A stretch of 64,000 nucleotides of DNA. Origin: Polytrichum commune. Taxonomy: Eukaryota > Streptophyta > Polytrichopsida > Polytrichales > Polytrichaceae. The stretch is taken from the NCBI GenBank assembly GCA_950295325.1, contig OX485804.1, positions 35,528,001 to 35,592,000 of the forward strand, read 5' to 3'. Both the position numbers and the translations under genes were made by a program. A model generated the notes under the pieces. That model worked only from the letters and a program-made list of their open reading frames with translations, was not told the origin of the DNA and made no database searches. This document shows, in pieces, positions 8,978 through 18,849 of this stretch. Each line of letters starts with the position of its first letter. The stretch's first letter is position 1.

Positions 8978-11900
8978 TCATTGAGTTAATTCCTGGTATT
9001 GCCAACTGGAGGTTGTGTGCTGCTCAATCTTAGGTACCACAAGCTCAGCTTTTGGTGGCAAAGTCACAAAAGAGGGGGAGGGTGGCTGATTCCTTGTCTG
9101 GTTGGGAAACGAGGTTTCCATGGCCGACATCCAGAAACTCGAACTGCACCGAAATGGGTCTGGGATTTCAAACCCTATATCCTCAAATTTGGGGGTCACC
9201 AAACCATCACCGTTGCTGCCAAAGGGAGGGCAGGTGAAAGAATGCGGCGTTGCAGAAACTGAGTCGATGCCCTGTGCACCTTCAACATGACTTGGAGGAA
9301 GATCTTGTTGCAATGCCGCTGAGATGAGCATAAAATGATGCTCTGGCTCCAAATTGGGAGGAAAGTAATGGGGTTTAGGGTTTAGGATTTTGAGGATTGA
9401 GGGAATGGTATTTGCTGGCAGTAAATCCTCGGCAGTGGGCTCAATTTTCGGGACCATTACAATTGGTACCCATAATGTTTCCTTGGAGTTTTCGACGAGT
9501 GGGGTTCCCAAGCTTTCAACCTGGGTAGTAGAGTTGATTGATGTACTCAAAATGCCTGCTGCTACATCACCCTGAGTTTCTTCCTCTTGGTGATTTTCTC
9601 TTTGTAAAGGTTCGGCAACCACGTGATCATCATGCTCTTTCAAACCTCCCATGAAGGAGCTCATTCGGTTCGTGTCCAGCTCAAAATTGGGATCCATTGG
9701 AACAACAGCAGTAGTACCAGTTTGTGGTACTCTTGAAGCCTCCGCCTCCAAATTCATGCCATCAGAACCTTCAGTTAGTACCTGGCAGGTGCTACTTCCA
9801 GAGCTAGTTGAATTTGCACAGCGAAATATGTGCACACGAATTTCAGGTTTTCCAGGTTCGATGAGTTCAAACAGGCAGACGTCGCCCACAACAAGATTGT
9901 GATCAAGTGTGAACGGTCCCCACCCCTTCTTTATCCGCTTGCCAGTGTTTCTCATACACCATGTCACAGGATATTTTTTGCCAGAAGCATCAACCATTGT
10001 CAAATTCATGGCGTCGTCCGGTAAGCCAAGTGCGTTTGGCAAATACTGCACAACATTCCACAGTCAAGTTTGGCCGTTGGATTGAATCAAAGCGGAAATG
10101 GTCTCATCAAGTTAGCAGTCACAATGAATCAGAAAGACTGTCATGTCAAGTTTCATCAGACTTGGAGTAGACGTACAAATGTTATAAGAGGTCAAAGTGA
10201 AGAATTCTCGTTCTCTTTAAATGTTCACATAGGGCCTCTGGGATGATGTTCAGTAATGAACCTAGAATGGTGATGTCTACAGTTTGAGCACATAATCCAA
10301 TCTCATCATGACACATGTCTTTACCAATGTCCGTTCTTAAGGTATGTGGCCCAGTTGTGGGCACTTCCAACTCCACAGAGATTTTTGACTGTTAAATCAG
10401 ATCAGGAATTGCCTCATCTTGTTGCCAATTGTGATGAATCACGAATACAGTTTTCCAAGTTTCAGAATCGAAGTTGGGATGCAAAAGTTATTAGAGGTCA
10501 AAATGAGGATTCTATATCCATATATGTCGTCACGTACACTCTCTCCATTGCGATAACCAGCTAGAATGGTTGTCTAACACTCTGAGCACATAGTCCAATC
10601 TCATTGTGACACATGTCTTTTTGGTGGCCGTAACACATATCTACAAGCCTTGCATATACCCCACTCAAATATAGGTGTTCAATTAAGAAAAGTGAGCACA
10701 TAAGAACCAAATGCTTTAAAGGTATGAGGGGCTTTTTGTTCTCTGTCGTCATACATTTCTCCAAGAAATCATAATCTCTCAAGCAACTCAACTGTGCAGG
10801 AATTCATCAACTGAATTAATCAATTGGAGGATGATTTGTTCGCGTACCAGGCGATATCCCTTCTCAACATACGACTTCCTCATCATCACAATCACGTTAG
10901 GCCGATCGAGCTTCAAGGCCATCACCTGAGCTGCATCAAAGGCGACCACATTCCCCACACCACTTGAATCCTTTTCAGGATTTCCTTCCAATTTGAGATT
11001 TGTAGCATGTTCAAGGTCCCCTTCGACCTCGGGATCCTTGACACCAACAATGACATCATCCCCATTAGTAGTAGGAGTAGTAGCAGTAGTTGCAGTTAGA
11101 GGTTGCGACAGAATTATAACATTGTCAAGGGAAAGATTCTTCGGACACACATTTTCTGGGGGGGAGCAAAGGCTTAAGGTTTGGTCACGATCAGATACAA
11201 CTTTCGGGCTGTAGTAGTCTGCGATTCGAAAGACGTGTACTTGAAGCTCGAGCTTGATAGGGTTCACAAGCTCCAACCAACAAACGTCACCTTCTTTGAT
11301 GTCATTATCTTCCACAAAACTCTTCCATCCACCATTGAAGCGTGCCTTGTAATCCTGTGGCTTCCATACCAAGGGCCACCTCTTCCCAAGCTTGTTTGTC
11401 AAGTACACGCGCCTGGTTTTTGATGGAAACCATTTCTTTACGAATTCCTTTGGAAAGTACTGCACACACAAAATTGGAACCTTAGCCTCATTAGATAAAA
11501 TTATAAAAATAAAAAATAAAAAATAAAAAAGAGATGACTCCGATGTTCCACTGGTGTGAATTATGGTGTTCCTTCTTCAAGTAGTTTGATTCTATATGTA
11601 ATTCTGCAACAGGCATCATGAGAATTAGAGACCTTGAAGAATAATGCCTCTTTTCAAAGGTAGCAGAAATCAAGTGCTAGGAAGGTCAGCCATTGGAGCA
11701 CTATTCTAGCCAGAGGCGGCTTAATCCCGGAGTTCCCCCGGAGTTCCCATGGGATCTAGGTTAAAACCTTGGGTTTAAGCCACCCCTAGAAAGGAGGAAC
11801 TTAGGCAACAATAGTAAAATGGAGGCAGTCATTTGACCAGAGGCAGCCCCAACAATCTGCATGAAAAAATGGTTTCCTTTCTCAACATCACCACTAAGGA

Positions 11901-14900
11901 GAAAACCCACAAAAACTTGCACCAAAATGCAAATTAGTTCCAAATTCCTCAAGAAAGAATGACAACCAAAAATGAGAAAGAGAAAAATGCTATAAGCATA
12001 TGATGATTTCACCAGGAGGGCTTGATACAGAACTAAACTTCAAAATACAAGAGAACCTGCTTTGGAGAATAGACTCTTGTCCATGAGAAGCAACCAGCAA
12101 TGGAAGTGAAATAACTGAAACCATGACATGATTTTTTGGACAGAATCTGAGCAATGGTTGCAAATCACTTTACCTTGCATGTATATGTGTAGGAAGACTT
12201 GTCAATATGGAGTGCGGTGGTTGGGTTTTTGGACTTGCGTCCATCCACAGCAGCAAGCTGTCTCCTCTTGGCTTCCTCAAAAGCTCCCTCCTTTTCGGTA
12301 TCACAGGTCAAAGTCGCATGCTCTTTGCCTGGTTGTTGATCATCCTGCATAATCTCAGTGGTTCAAATGCAATACAAGCATTCATATATCATCATTACTG
12401 ATTTTACAGTAATTCAATTACATCAAACTACAACATTCAATTAACGCCCACCAAACCTAGGGTTGCAATTTTATTATTTTGTTTCTGTATTTTATAGTTG
12501 CAAGGCTCAAAAGGTTGAACTATGAGTAGGATCCAGTGTTGAATGAGTCATTAGCTAAAGGTTGACTTAGCACTGTACAGGTATTAAGCCCGAGGGAAAC
12601 AATTCAACACTGACTCAATATTTGACACTAATCACTTGCATTTTTAAATGTGAGACAATCTGAAATCAAAACAACAACTTCGGTGGTGTGACCTGACCTT
12701 TACCACTAATGGAGTCTTGATTGTGAGGGCCACGATGGTCTATATTTTAAAATTGCAAGACCTAAAAGGTTGACGTATGAGTTGAATCCAGTGTTTAATG
12801 AATCATTAGATGTTTGTTGAGTTAGCACAGAAAGTTATTACACCTCAAGGGACTGGAGTCATCCTTTAATTAAATGGAATTCAGGAGTTTTCATTGGTTG
12901 TTTTGCATACAATATCCACTTCTGGTCACATGCTCGGAGGTAGTCTTTGAATTTCAATAAGAGAAAACCTTTTCAGTTCCTTGGGGACCAAACTCATTTT
13001 AGCACCTCTTGGCATGCCAAATGAGTTTTGACCCTCAATAACATTCTTCGTTCAAACCTTCACACTGCCTCCCAGCATGCACCAAAATTTTACCAAACAT
13101 GGAAGGTGTTGTATGCAAATCATCCAACCCCTGATCAAAAGACATGTTGAGTTAGAGGCAACTCTAATGTACCAACAAACTCAACATTTAATGCTAGTCA
13201 CGTGCATTTTAAGGAGACAATCTGAAATTGTTACAGTTTAAGGTTTAAGGATTTAGGGTTTAGGGTCGGTACCATTGATGTAGTCTTAACTGTGAGAACC
13301 TGCACAGGAGGGTCACAATGGTCTGCAGAGGTGGTGGTTGCATTCTGATGCTCGACCGGTTCTGATGGAAAATTGTTTTCCGCAATAGCTCCTGCAAGTG
13401 GTGATAATAGAGAAGGCATAACACAGCTTGCTGGACCACCTGATGAAGTGTTCAACCTCTGTTGGTCCTTTTCCAAAATTTCTTGCTGATGATGCTCAAG
13501 GAGTGGATTGCCATCCTCTTCCAAATCAACTGGCTTTCCGATCACATGTTCCATGGGTAATGTTGCATCCTTTTTATAACCTAGAGATTCTAAGCTGGTT
13601 TGGGAGTATTGGTTTTGCACCAACAACCCATGTGCGGAGCCACACAGTCCAGTTACGTCAAGATTCTCCTGATGGAGTTTTTGGACATTGCTTGGTTTCT
13701 TGGTGAAACTTCTCGTTCCAGGGAGACTTGGTGGAGGTTGTGTGCTTGGGGAAATTTTATTTTTGTGTTCCTTTCCTTTGCGCCGCCGCCTTTTCGATGC
13801 AATGTGCAAGGTACCATCCTCCATAGCCTTGTTGCAAGTTGCCACAATATCATCATTGCAAGCATCTTCTTCGCCATCTTGACTCCGCCTTCGCAAATTC
13901 GACTTCCCACTAACCTCCTCCTCAACATGTGGTGATGGATTATTCACATTTGGATGTTCCTTCCTTTTGCGACGTCGCAGTCTAGATCTGGATGCAACAT
14001 TCAAAGCATCATCCTTCATAGCCTCATTGCAAATAGTCATGATGTCATCACAAACCTCTTTTTGGCCTTCTCCTTCAGGACTTCGCCTTTGCGAATCCAA
14101 CTTCTCACTAAACTCCTCATTCTTCTGGCCTTCCCCAGTGTTGCTCTTCTTCTCCACTCCATTGAGCAACCCTGAGTGCAGAGTTTTCTCAACCCCGTGC
14201 TTATTGTACATGCGGATGTGGAACATGGAATGGGCAATCAAAGTGAACAGGAGGTAATCCCCAATCTCCACCCCATAGTACGTGACGAAAGTGGTGAACC
14301 CTCGTCGAAGTGCATAACCTTTATCAAAAATTAGGGGCGCTTCCACCTCGAACCCCGTTGGTCCCCTCAATGTCACTGAGTCCCCAATTCGGTAACCATT
14401 TTCTTCCATGAACATTGCCGGAATCCTCTGCCATGTTGACCAAACCCTAATTAATTTAAGTAGTTCGTTCCTATGATCATGGGACACAAACCAGTTTTCC
14501 AAGACAAAAATCGATAGAGGATCGACTTATACCTCACCTTCTTAGATGTCGAATGACATGTAGATACTTAGGGAAAACATAAACAAATTGTCTAGTAATA
14601 TTCCTCTCCACTCTCATTAGTTCACGGTATGATATATAAGGACTAGAGGATGTCAAATTAACTCCCAAGCTAACAACAAAAACACAAGCTCCAGTGCTAC
14701 AACATCGCTGGAGTCCTCTGTCATATTCACCACACCCTAATTAATTTAGTTGTTTGTTCCTATGATCATGGACACAAACCAGTTTTCCAAGAAAACATCA
14801 ATAGAGGATGATGGACTTATACTTCACCTTCTTACACAACAAATGAAATGTAGATGCTTAGGAAAAGATAAAAAAATTGTCTAGTAATATTCCTTTCCAC

Positions 14901-15337
14901 TCTCCTTGGTTCAGGATATGATCTATAAAGACTAGAGGATGTCATATTCACTCCCGCTCTAACAACAACTGCTCCAGAATTACATATACAATAGACAAAC
15001 TTGAAGATGAAGCTAGTTAAAAACTTTAAAAACGGTCTAGTAAATTTCTTTCCACTCTCCTTGGTTCATGGTATTGGCCTATATGGACTCCAGTCTCATG
15101 CAAGTAAATCTTGATGATGTTGGGTTGATTTCAAGGGGGCATACAGAAAGGTTGTTGTAGTACCAGTAACTTGTGAGAAGACACGTTGTACTGTGTGATG
15201 GGTTTCATGAAAGAAGGGGCTGCAAGGAGCTCCTCTGCATCTGCTTGACCTTGGTCCCCATGGGTGTCGTAACAAATTCGCGTGCACGTCGCACAGCATT
15301 TGAATATGTTCAAAGAAGGGCTCCTCTCAACCTCCAT
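8978..15337 (-). CDS. REM-like transcription factor with three B3 DNA-binding domains, five exons
   Basis: Predicted nuclear DNA-binding protein of the plant B3 superfamily, REM-like. Exons (minus strand): 15337-15164, 14427-13300, 12344-12174, 11459-10848, 10045-8978; all introns are phase 0, giving 1,049 residues. B3-1 spans about residues 42-139 (SFMKPITQYNV, then RIPAMFMEENGY, GDSVTLRGPTGFEVEAP, GVEIGDYLLF). B3-2 spans about 470-566 (YFPKEFVKKWFPSK, GWKSFVEDNDIKEGDVCWLEL). B3-3 spans about 675-775 (NVIVMMRKSYVEKGYRL joined to YLPNALGLPDD, then GWGPFTLDHNLVVGDVCLFEL). Linkers are acidic or basic and low in complexity, with KRRRRKGKEHK-type clusters that could be nuclear localisation signals. 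Each B3 domain is split by an intron just before the IP/FP/LP motif. The start ATG at 15337 is the first in frame, but an upstream exon is possible. Exact REM subgroup and targets are unknown. Splice sites are my reading; the third exon is the least certain. Confidence 0.82.
9370..9392. repeat. Telomere-like TTTAGGG run inside a coding exon
   Basis: The plus strand reads GGGTTTAGGGTTTAGGATTTT within the last B3-gene exon, where the minus strand encodes KILNPKP. Similar runs occur at about 8,785-8,815, in the decayed duplicate, and at about 13,240-13,267, just inside an intron of the same gene. Confidence 0.7.
10062..10706. repeat. Two tandem copies of a roughly 300-350 bp repeat (family 4) filling the last B3-gene intron
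   Basis: Block 10,062-10,352 and block 10,355-10,706 share a series of landmarks: GTTGGATTGAATC-like starts, a TTAGAGGTCAAA-like middle, and TTTGAGCACATA, CCAATCTCAT and GACACATGTCTTT near the end. A third full copy lies at 18,495-18,840, and partial copies lie at 7,560-7,660 and 8,165-8,330. All are in the same orientation. On the minus strand the ATGTCTTT end reads as a peptide with the pattern GHQKDMC-x-[DN]-E-[IV]-G in several copies. Confidence 0.75.
12494..13325. repeat. Diverged tandem duplications in the second B3-gene intron
   Basis: Bases 12,494-12,620 resemble 12,741-12,860 (AAAAGGTTGA, GGATCCAGTGTT/GAATCCAGTGTT, ATGAGTCATTAG/ATGAATCATTAG). Bases 12,617-12,740 resemble 13,179-13,325, which includes the real exon end and donor site (GACAATCTGAAAT, TAGTCTTAACTGTGAG, CACAATGGTCT). 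The intron thus carries a degraded copy of its own exon-intron junction. Confidence 0.65.
14411..15095. repeat. 290-bp tandem repeat covering the first intron acceptor of the B3 gene
   Basis: Copy 1 (14,411-14,700) and copy 2 (14,701 to about 14,975) align over nearly their full length with an offset of 290. A third partial copy lies at about 15,010-15,095 (GTCTAGTAAAT, CTTTCCACTCTCCTTGGTTCA). Copy 2 preserves a changed version of the acceptor and first codons of exon 2, so it is a decoy splice site inside intron 1. Confidence 0.8.
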
Positions 15338-15357
15338 TCTCAGAGTTTTAAAAAAAA

Positions 15358-15835
15358 GGACTCAAGAGAACCCTAACCTTTCCACTTTGCCATCAATTCT
15401 GCATCTGCAAAGAAATCAGACCTAATGGTGGGCTAGTTAGTAATTGGTACAGATTGCAGGTTAGGTAGGTATATAATCAAATGTTTGGAAGTCGAAGGAG
15501 CTCATCACCTCTCCACAAGCTCAACAAGGTATGAATTTGTCTACTAAACAAGTCGTTCCCTACTTAATATGGAAAGTAGATTAGCATAAAGAGAGAGAGA
15601 CTTAAGAGTATCCTAAACTCTTCAACTTTGCCATTCATTTTGCATCTGCAATAGTATACTTAATGTCGGCTTAGTGATTAGTGCAGAATGAATATTAGGT
15701 ACATCAAATTCTTGGAAGAGCATGTCCACAATCAAAAAAGCTTATCTCCTCTCGACAAACTCAATATATGATGTGTGTAATTTACTGAGAAAGTCATTTT
15801 CCCCCGTATGTAATGTGAAAGAAGAATTGCTATAC
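15358..15835. repeat. Tandem repeat of about 240 bp upstream of the B3 gene start
   Basis: Block 15,358-15,597 and block 15,598-15,835 share ordered landmarks (ACTTTGCCAT, TGCATCTGCAA, TTAGTAATTGGT/TTAGTGATTAGTGCAG, TCTCCTCTCGACAA/CACCTCTCCACAA). They lie just upstream of the predicted start and could contain 5' leader or promoter sequence. Confidence 0.65.
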
Positions 15836-17620
15836 AGGGAACTCCTAGTGAGAGGATGACAAGAAAGTGACAAGATGGGGTCATTTTTAAGAAAAGCCAC
15901 AATGGGAAATTCTCATTTGTGAAAAACATGGACCTTAGACCTACTTCGGTATGCAGAATCACAAAATAAGAATCAAGAGCGATAGTTAAACTGAAAAACT
16001 CCAGAGCAATCAAAAAGAGGAAATCCAAAGTTAGAATGAAATAACAAAAACAATAAATTACACATGGGGGAATAGCCAAAAGGTGGCAAGCCATTAGACC
16101 AATTGTCTTCAATTTCTGCTACTAATCTCCAGAGGTAATAGAAATACTGATCTCCAGTAAATTGTTGTATAGCATCATGTGTACCTATAAGACCTCAATC
16201 TCATCGACGCAAGGAAACCAGGAGAGATAAGACCAAATTCTGAAGCAGGTCACGGTTTTGTAACTATCCAAGAAAAAATAAGTGAAGTAATTTCTGCAGG
16301 TTTACCTCGGTGCTAGTATCAGTGAAACTTCGGAGCCTTGAGTTGTTGACTTCTGGTGAACTCTACTCAATGCATCTCCAGACCTTGTTGTCAAATGCTC
16401 TCCAGCAAGTTAACTCAAAAAAAAACTTGGCTGTCTGTCACATTGCAATGATATCCCAACAGCGTGGTTTCCAATTGGGTGTAGTTGATGCCTGCACAAT
16501 TAACATTGATTAAGAACAAAATGAACAAAAAATGCAGTTCTTCAACCTGTGATGATTGTAATTTTAGTATTGCAAGTGACCGAGAGGTTCTAGTTGGTAC
16601 CCATTTACGTGTGCGTGTGGAGCATCAAAAATGCATGAGGAAATGCAAATACGACAGGATTTTTCACCTTCTTTCCCTTTTCTTGGAAAGTCCCACAACA
16701 AAATAAAGGCTTCTTCAATCAATCCAGGCTTTTAGCCGAACAACAGGTGAAGGTTCTTCTCTCTTCTGCTTCTTCTTCTTCAAGTGCTCTAACCATATCC
16801 CTCTAACACCATGTAGTAGGACAGACTAGGTGAAGTTTCACAACTTAGAAACCGATCCAGCTTCCAAAAGTCCCCCCCACACCCCCAGAAATCAATGAAA
16901 CGAGCACACCATTCTTGAGAACCTGGTAACCCTGGGGCACAAATTCAAAGAAAGAGTTGGAATTTTGAGAAATGGTGAAGAGGAAGAAGAGGAGGAGGAG
17001 GAAAAGGAGGTAGTACTCTCAAAAGGTGGCCATAACGCAACAAACAGCCCAAAGCCCTCCAAAAAGCACAACATCTGGCTCTCTGACGGCACCAAAGAGA
17101 GAAAAAGCAGCAGCCTTTAGGATTATTCTGAGGGCCCAAAATTATTCGTGATCGGTTGGGCACGGGAGAATAGAATTGGGAAACGGCGGATAGGAGGAGG
17201 AAGAAGAACAAGAATAGAAAGGGGCAAGTGTGAACAAGGAGAACTGAAGAGCGACAGAATAAAGGAGCACTAGACCAAGCCTTCTCCTCAGTCTAGAGCC
17301 GGCTAGTACTCTCATCAGTAGATCTGGCTAAGTAAAACTAGCGCACCTTGAAACTCTAACTTAATAATGCCCCCTCCCCACCTGACTTTAGCTAAGCCTA
17401 AAAGTTGGTTCTAAGAACACAGCCTTCACACCATCGACATTATCTAGTACCAAACCTAGTTGGCAAATGACATGGCATGGTTTAGGAGTGGAGGTTTTAA
17501 ACCTCAAGTACCGACCCTCCCATCAGTACCTAAACATGAGGCAAGAATATAGGACCTTTAAAAGTGTTGCCTCCCGCCCCTGTGATTGGTTGCTTTTTAG
17601 TCTTAGCTATGAGGGCACGA
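15836..17620 (-). other. Upstream region of the B3 gene; possible distal promoter or leader
   Basis: No conserved coding sequence was found. On the minus strand, 16,975-17,015 is a long CT-rich tract, a composition often found around plant core promoters and leaders (pyrimidine patch). A transcription start near 17.0-17.3 kb with a long first intron is possible but unproven. Several minus-strand frames here are Ser/Phe-rich products of that tract and are not taken as genes. Confidence 0.3.
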
Positions 17621-17625
17621 GGGGA

Positions 17626-17984
17626 TAACATTACCCAACCCAATACTCTTAACTCCGGCGCGGAGTTCGATGCGGCTCCAATGCGGCTCCGGGGAGGTTC
17701 GGATGCCAGCTCCGGTGGGTTCGGGTGGGTTGGGGCAAAAATTGCCCCCTATTTTTTTGATTGGGTGGGGCCTTACTTGATCTCATAAGGGGCCTCCTAG
17801 AGTAATTTGGGGCCGTAGAACCCAAATTTAGCAAAAAAAAACCAAAAAAAGTCATCAAGGGGCCAAAACGGGGAGGGCCAGAAAAATGGACCCACCGGAG
17901 CTGGCATCCGAACCTCCCCGGAGCCGCATCGGAGCCGCATCGAACTCCGCGCCGGAGTTAAGAGTATTGGGTTGGGTAATGTTA
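17626..17984. mobile_element. GC-rich foldback element with 95-bp terminal inverted repeats
   Basis: The arms 17,626-17,720 and 17,890-17,984 are reverse complements with a single mismatch seen. They contain CCGGCGCGGAGTTCGATGC and GATGCCAGCTCCGGTGGGT. The interior of about 170 bp is not coding. Long arms fit a Mutator-like or foldback MITE. The flanks show GGGCACGAGG (left) and GGGCATGAGG (right), a possible imperfect 10-bp target duplication. The near identity of the arms points to a young insertion. Confidence 0.85.
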
Positions 17985-18494
17985 GGGGGCATGAGGAGCT
18001 TCATTAACAAAAACCGATGATAAGATAGATGAGTAGTAAGGCATTTGGGGGTGGGACAAAAACTACCCAACATTCATTGCTTGGTAAATAAAACAAATGA
18101 ACATGTGTGAAAGCTACTTAACTAAAACCTACTTGAAAATCTCTGGAGCAAGTTCTTGTAGGTGCATTGGGATAGCCGGATGCCTCCGCTATAACCGAGG
18201 GAGCTTTACCCAATTTTTAGGAAATACTTTGGTTATTTGGTGAAGTCAGGTGGGAAGGGGGCATAAGTGTAGCTCAACTTTTAAGCAGTATTTGGCCTTC
18301 ACCACGCCTCGTTCTTTGCCACTTGGCCACCGCATTTGATTCCATCGCATTTGCATGGCTAAGTTGGCATTGGTGTCCGTCAATTGAATTGATGGGGTGA
18401 GCACCCGAGAAATGCCAATGCCAAAACACAAATCACATATCAACACTCGTTAACACACACCTCGAGAAGATAAGGCTACGTGGCCCTATTGCGG

Positions 18495-18840
18495 CCGCTT
18501 CCAACTCCACATACATTTTTTCGGACCGTTGGATTGAATTGAGAAACTTGTCTCATATGGTTAGCAGTTGTGAATCGTGAAGATTGTCGATTCAAGTTTT
18601 AGAATCGGAGTTGAGATGCAAAGGTTTTAGGATCGAAGATCACCATGAAGATTTTGTTCTCATTCAGCACATGTGTTCCCAGTTGTATTGGCAATCGAGC
18701 TTTTAGAATGGTATCTACATTTTGAGTATTAGATAGTCCAATCTCATCGTAACACATGTCTTTTTGATGTCCGTTCTTAAGTACGAGCCTTGCCATCTAC
18801 CTTTCAAGTATATGCATCCAATTGAGAAGAGTGACGACTA
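18495..18840. repeat. Family 4 repeat, third full copy
   Basis: It begins TTCCAACTCCACA and GGACCGTTGGATTGAATTGA and ends with CCAATCTCATCGTAACACA, TGTCTTTTTGATGTCCGTTC and GAGAAGAGTGACGAC, matching the copies in the B3-gene intron. The minus strand reads NGHQKDMCYDEIGLS. Confidence 0.7.
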
Positions 18841-18849
18841 CTAGGATGA

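Noticed and set aside
13600-14257. Several plus-strand frames opposite the B3 gene exon 2
   Set aside because: They are antisense shadows of a Lys/Arg-rich coding exon with clear B3 domain and consistent splice sites on the minus strand.
16892-17211. Minus-strand frames with Ser and Pro runs, considered as a first B3-gene exon
   Set aside because: The runs derive from a CT-rich tract; there is no B3-like sequence and no splice link in frame to 15,337.
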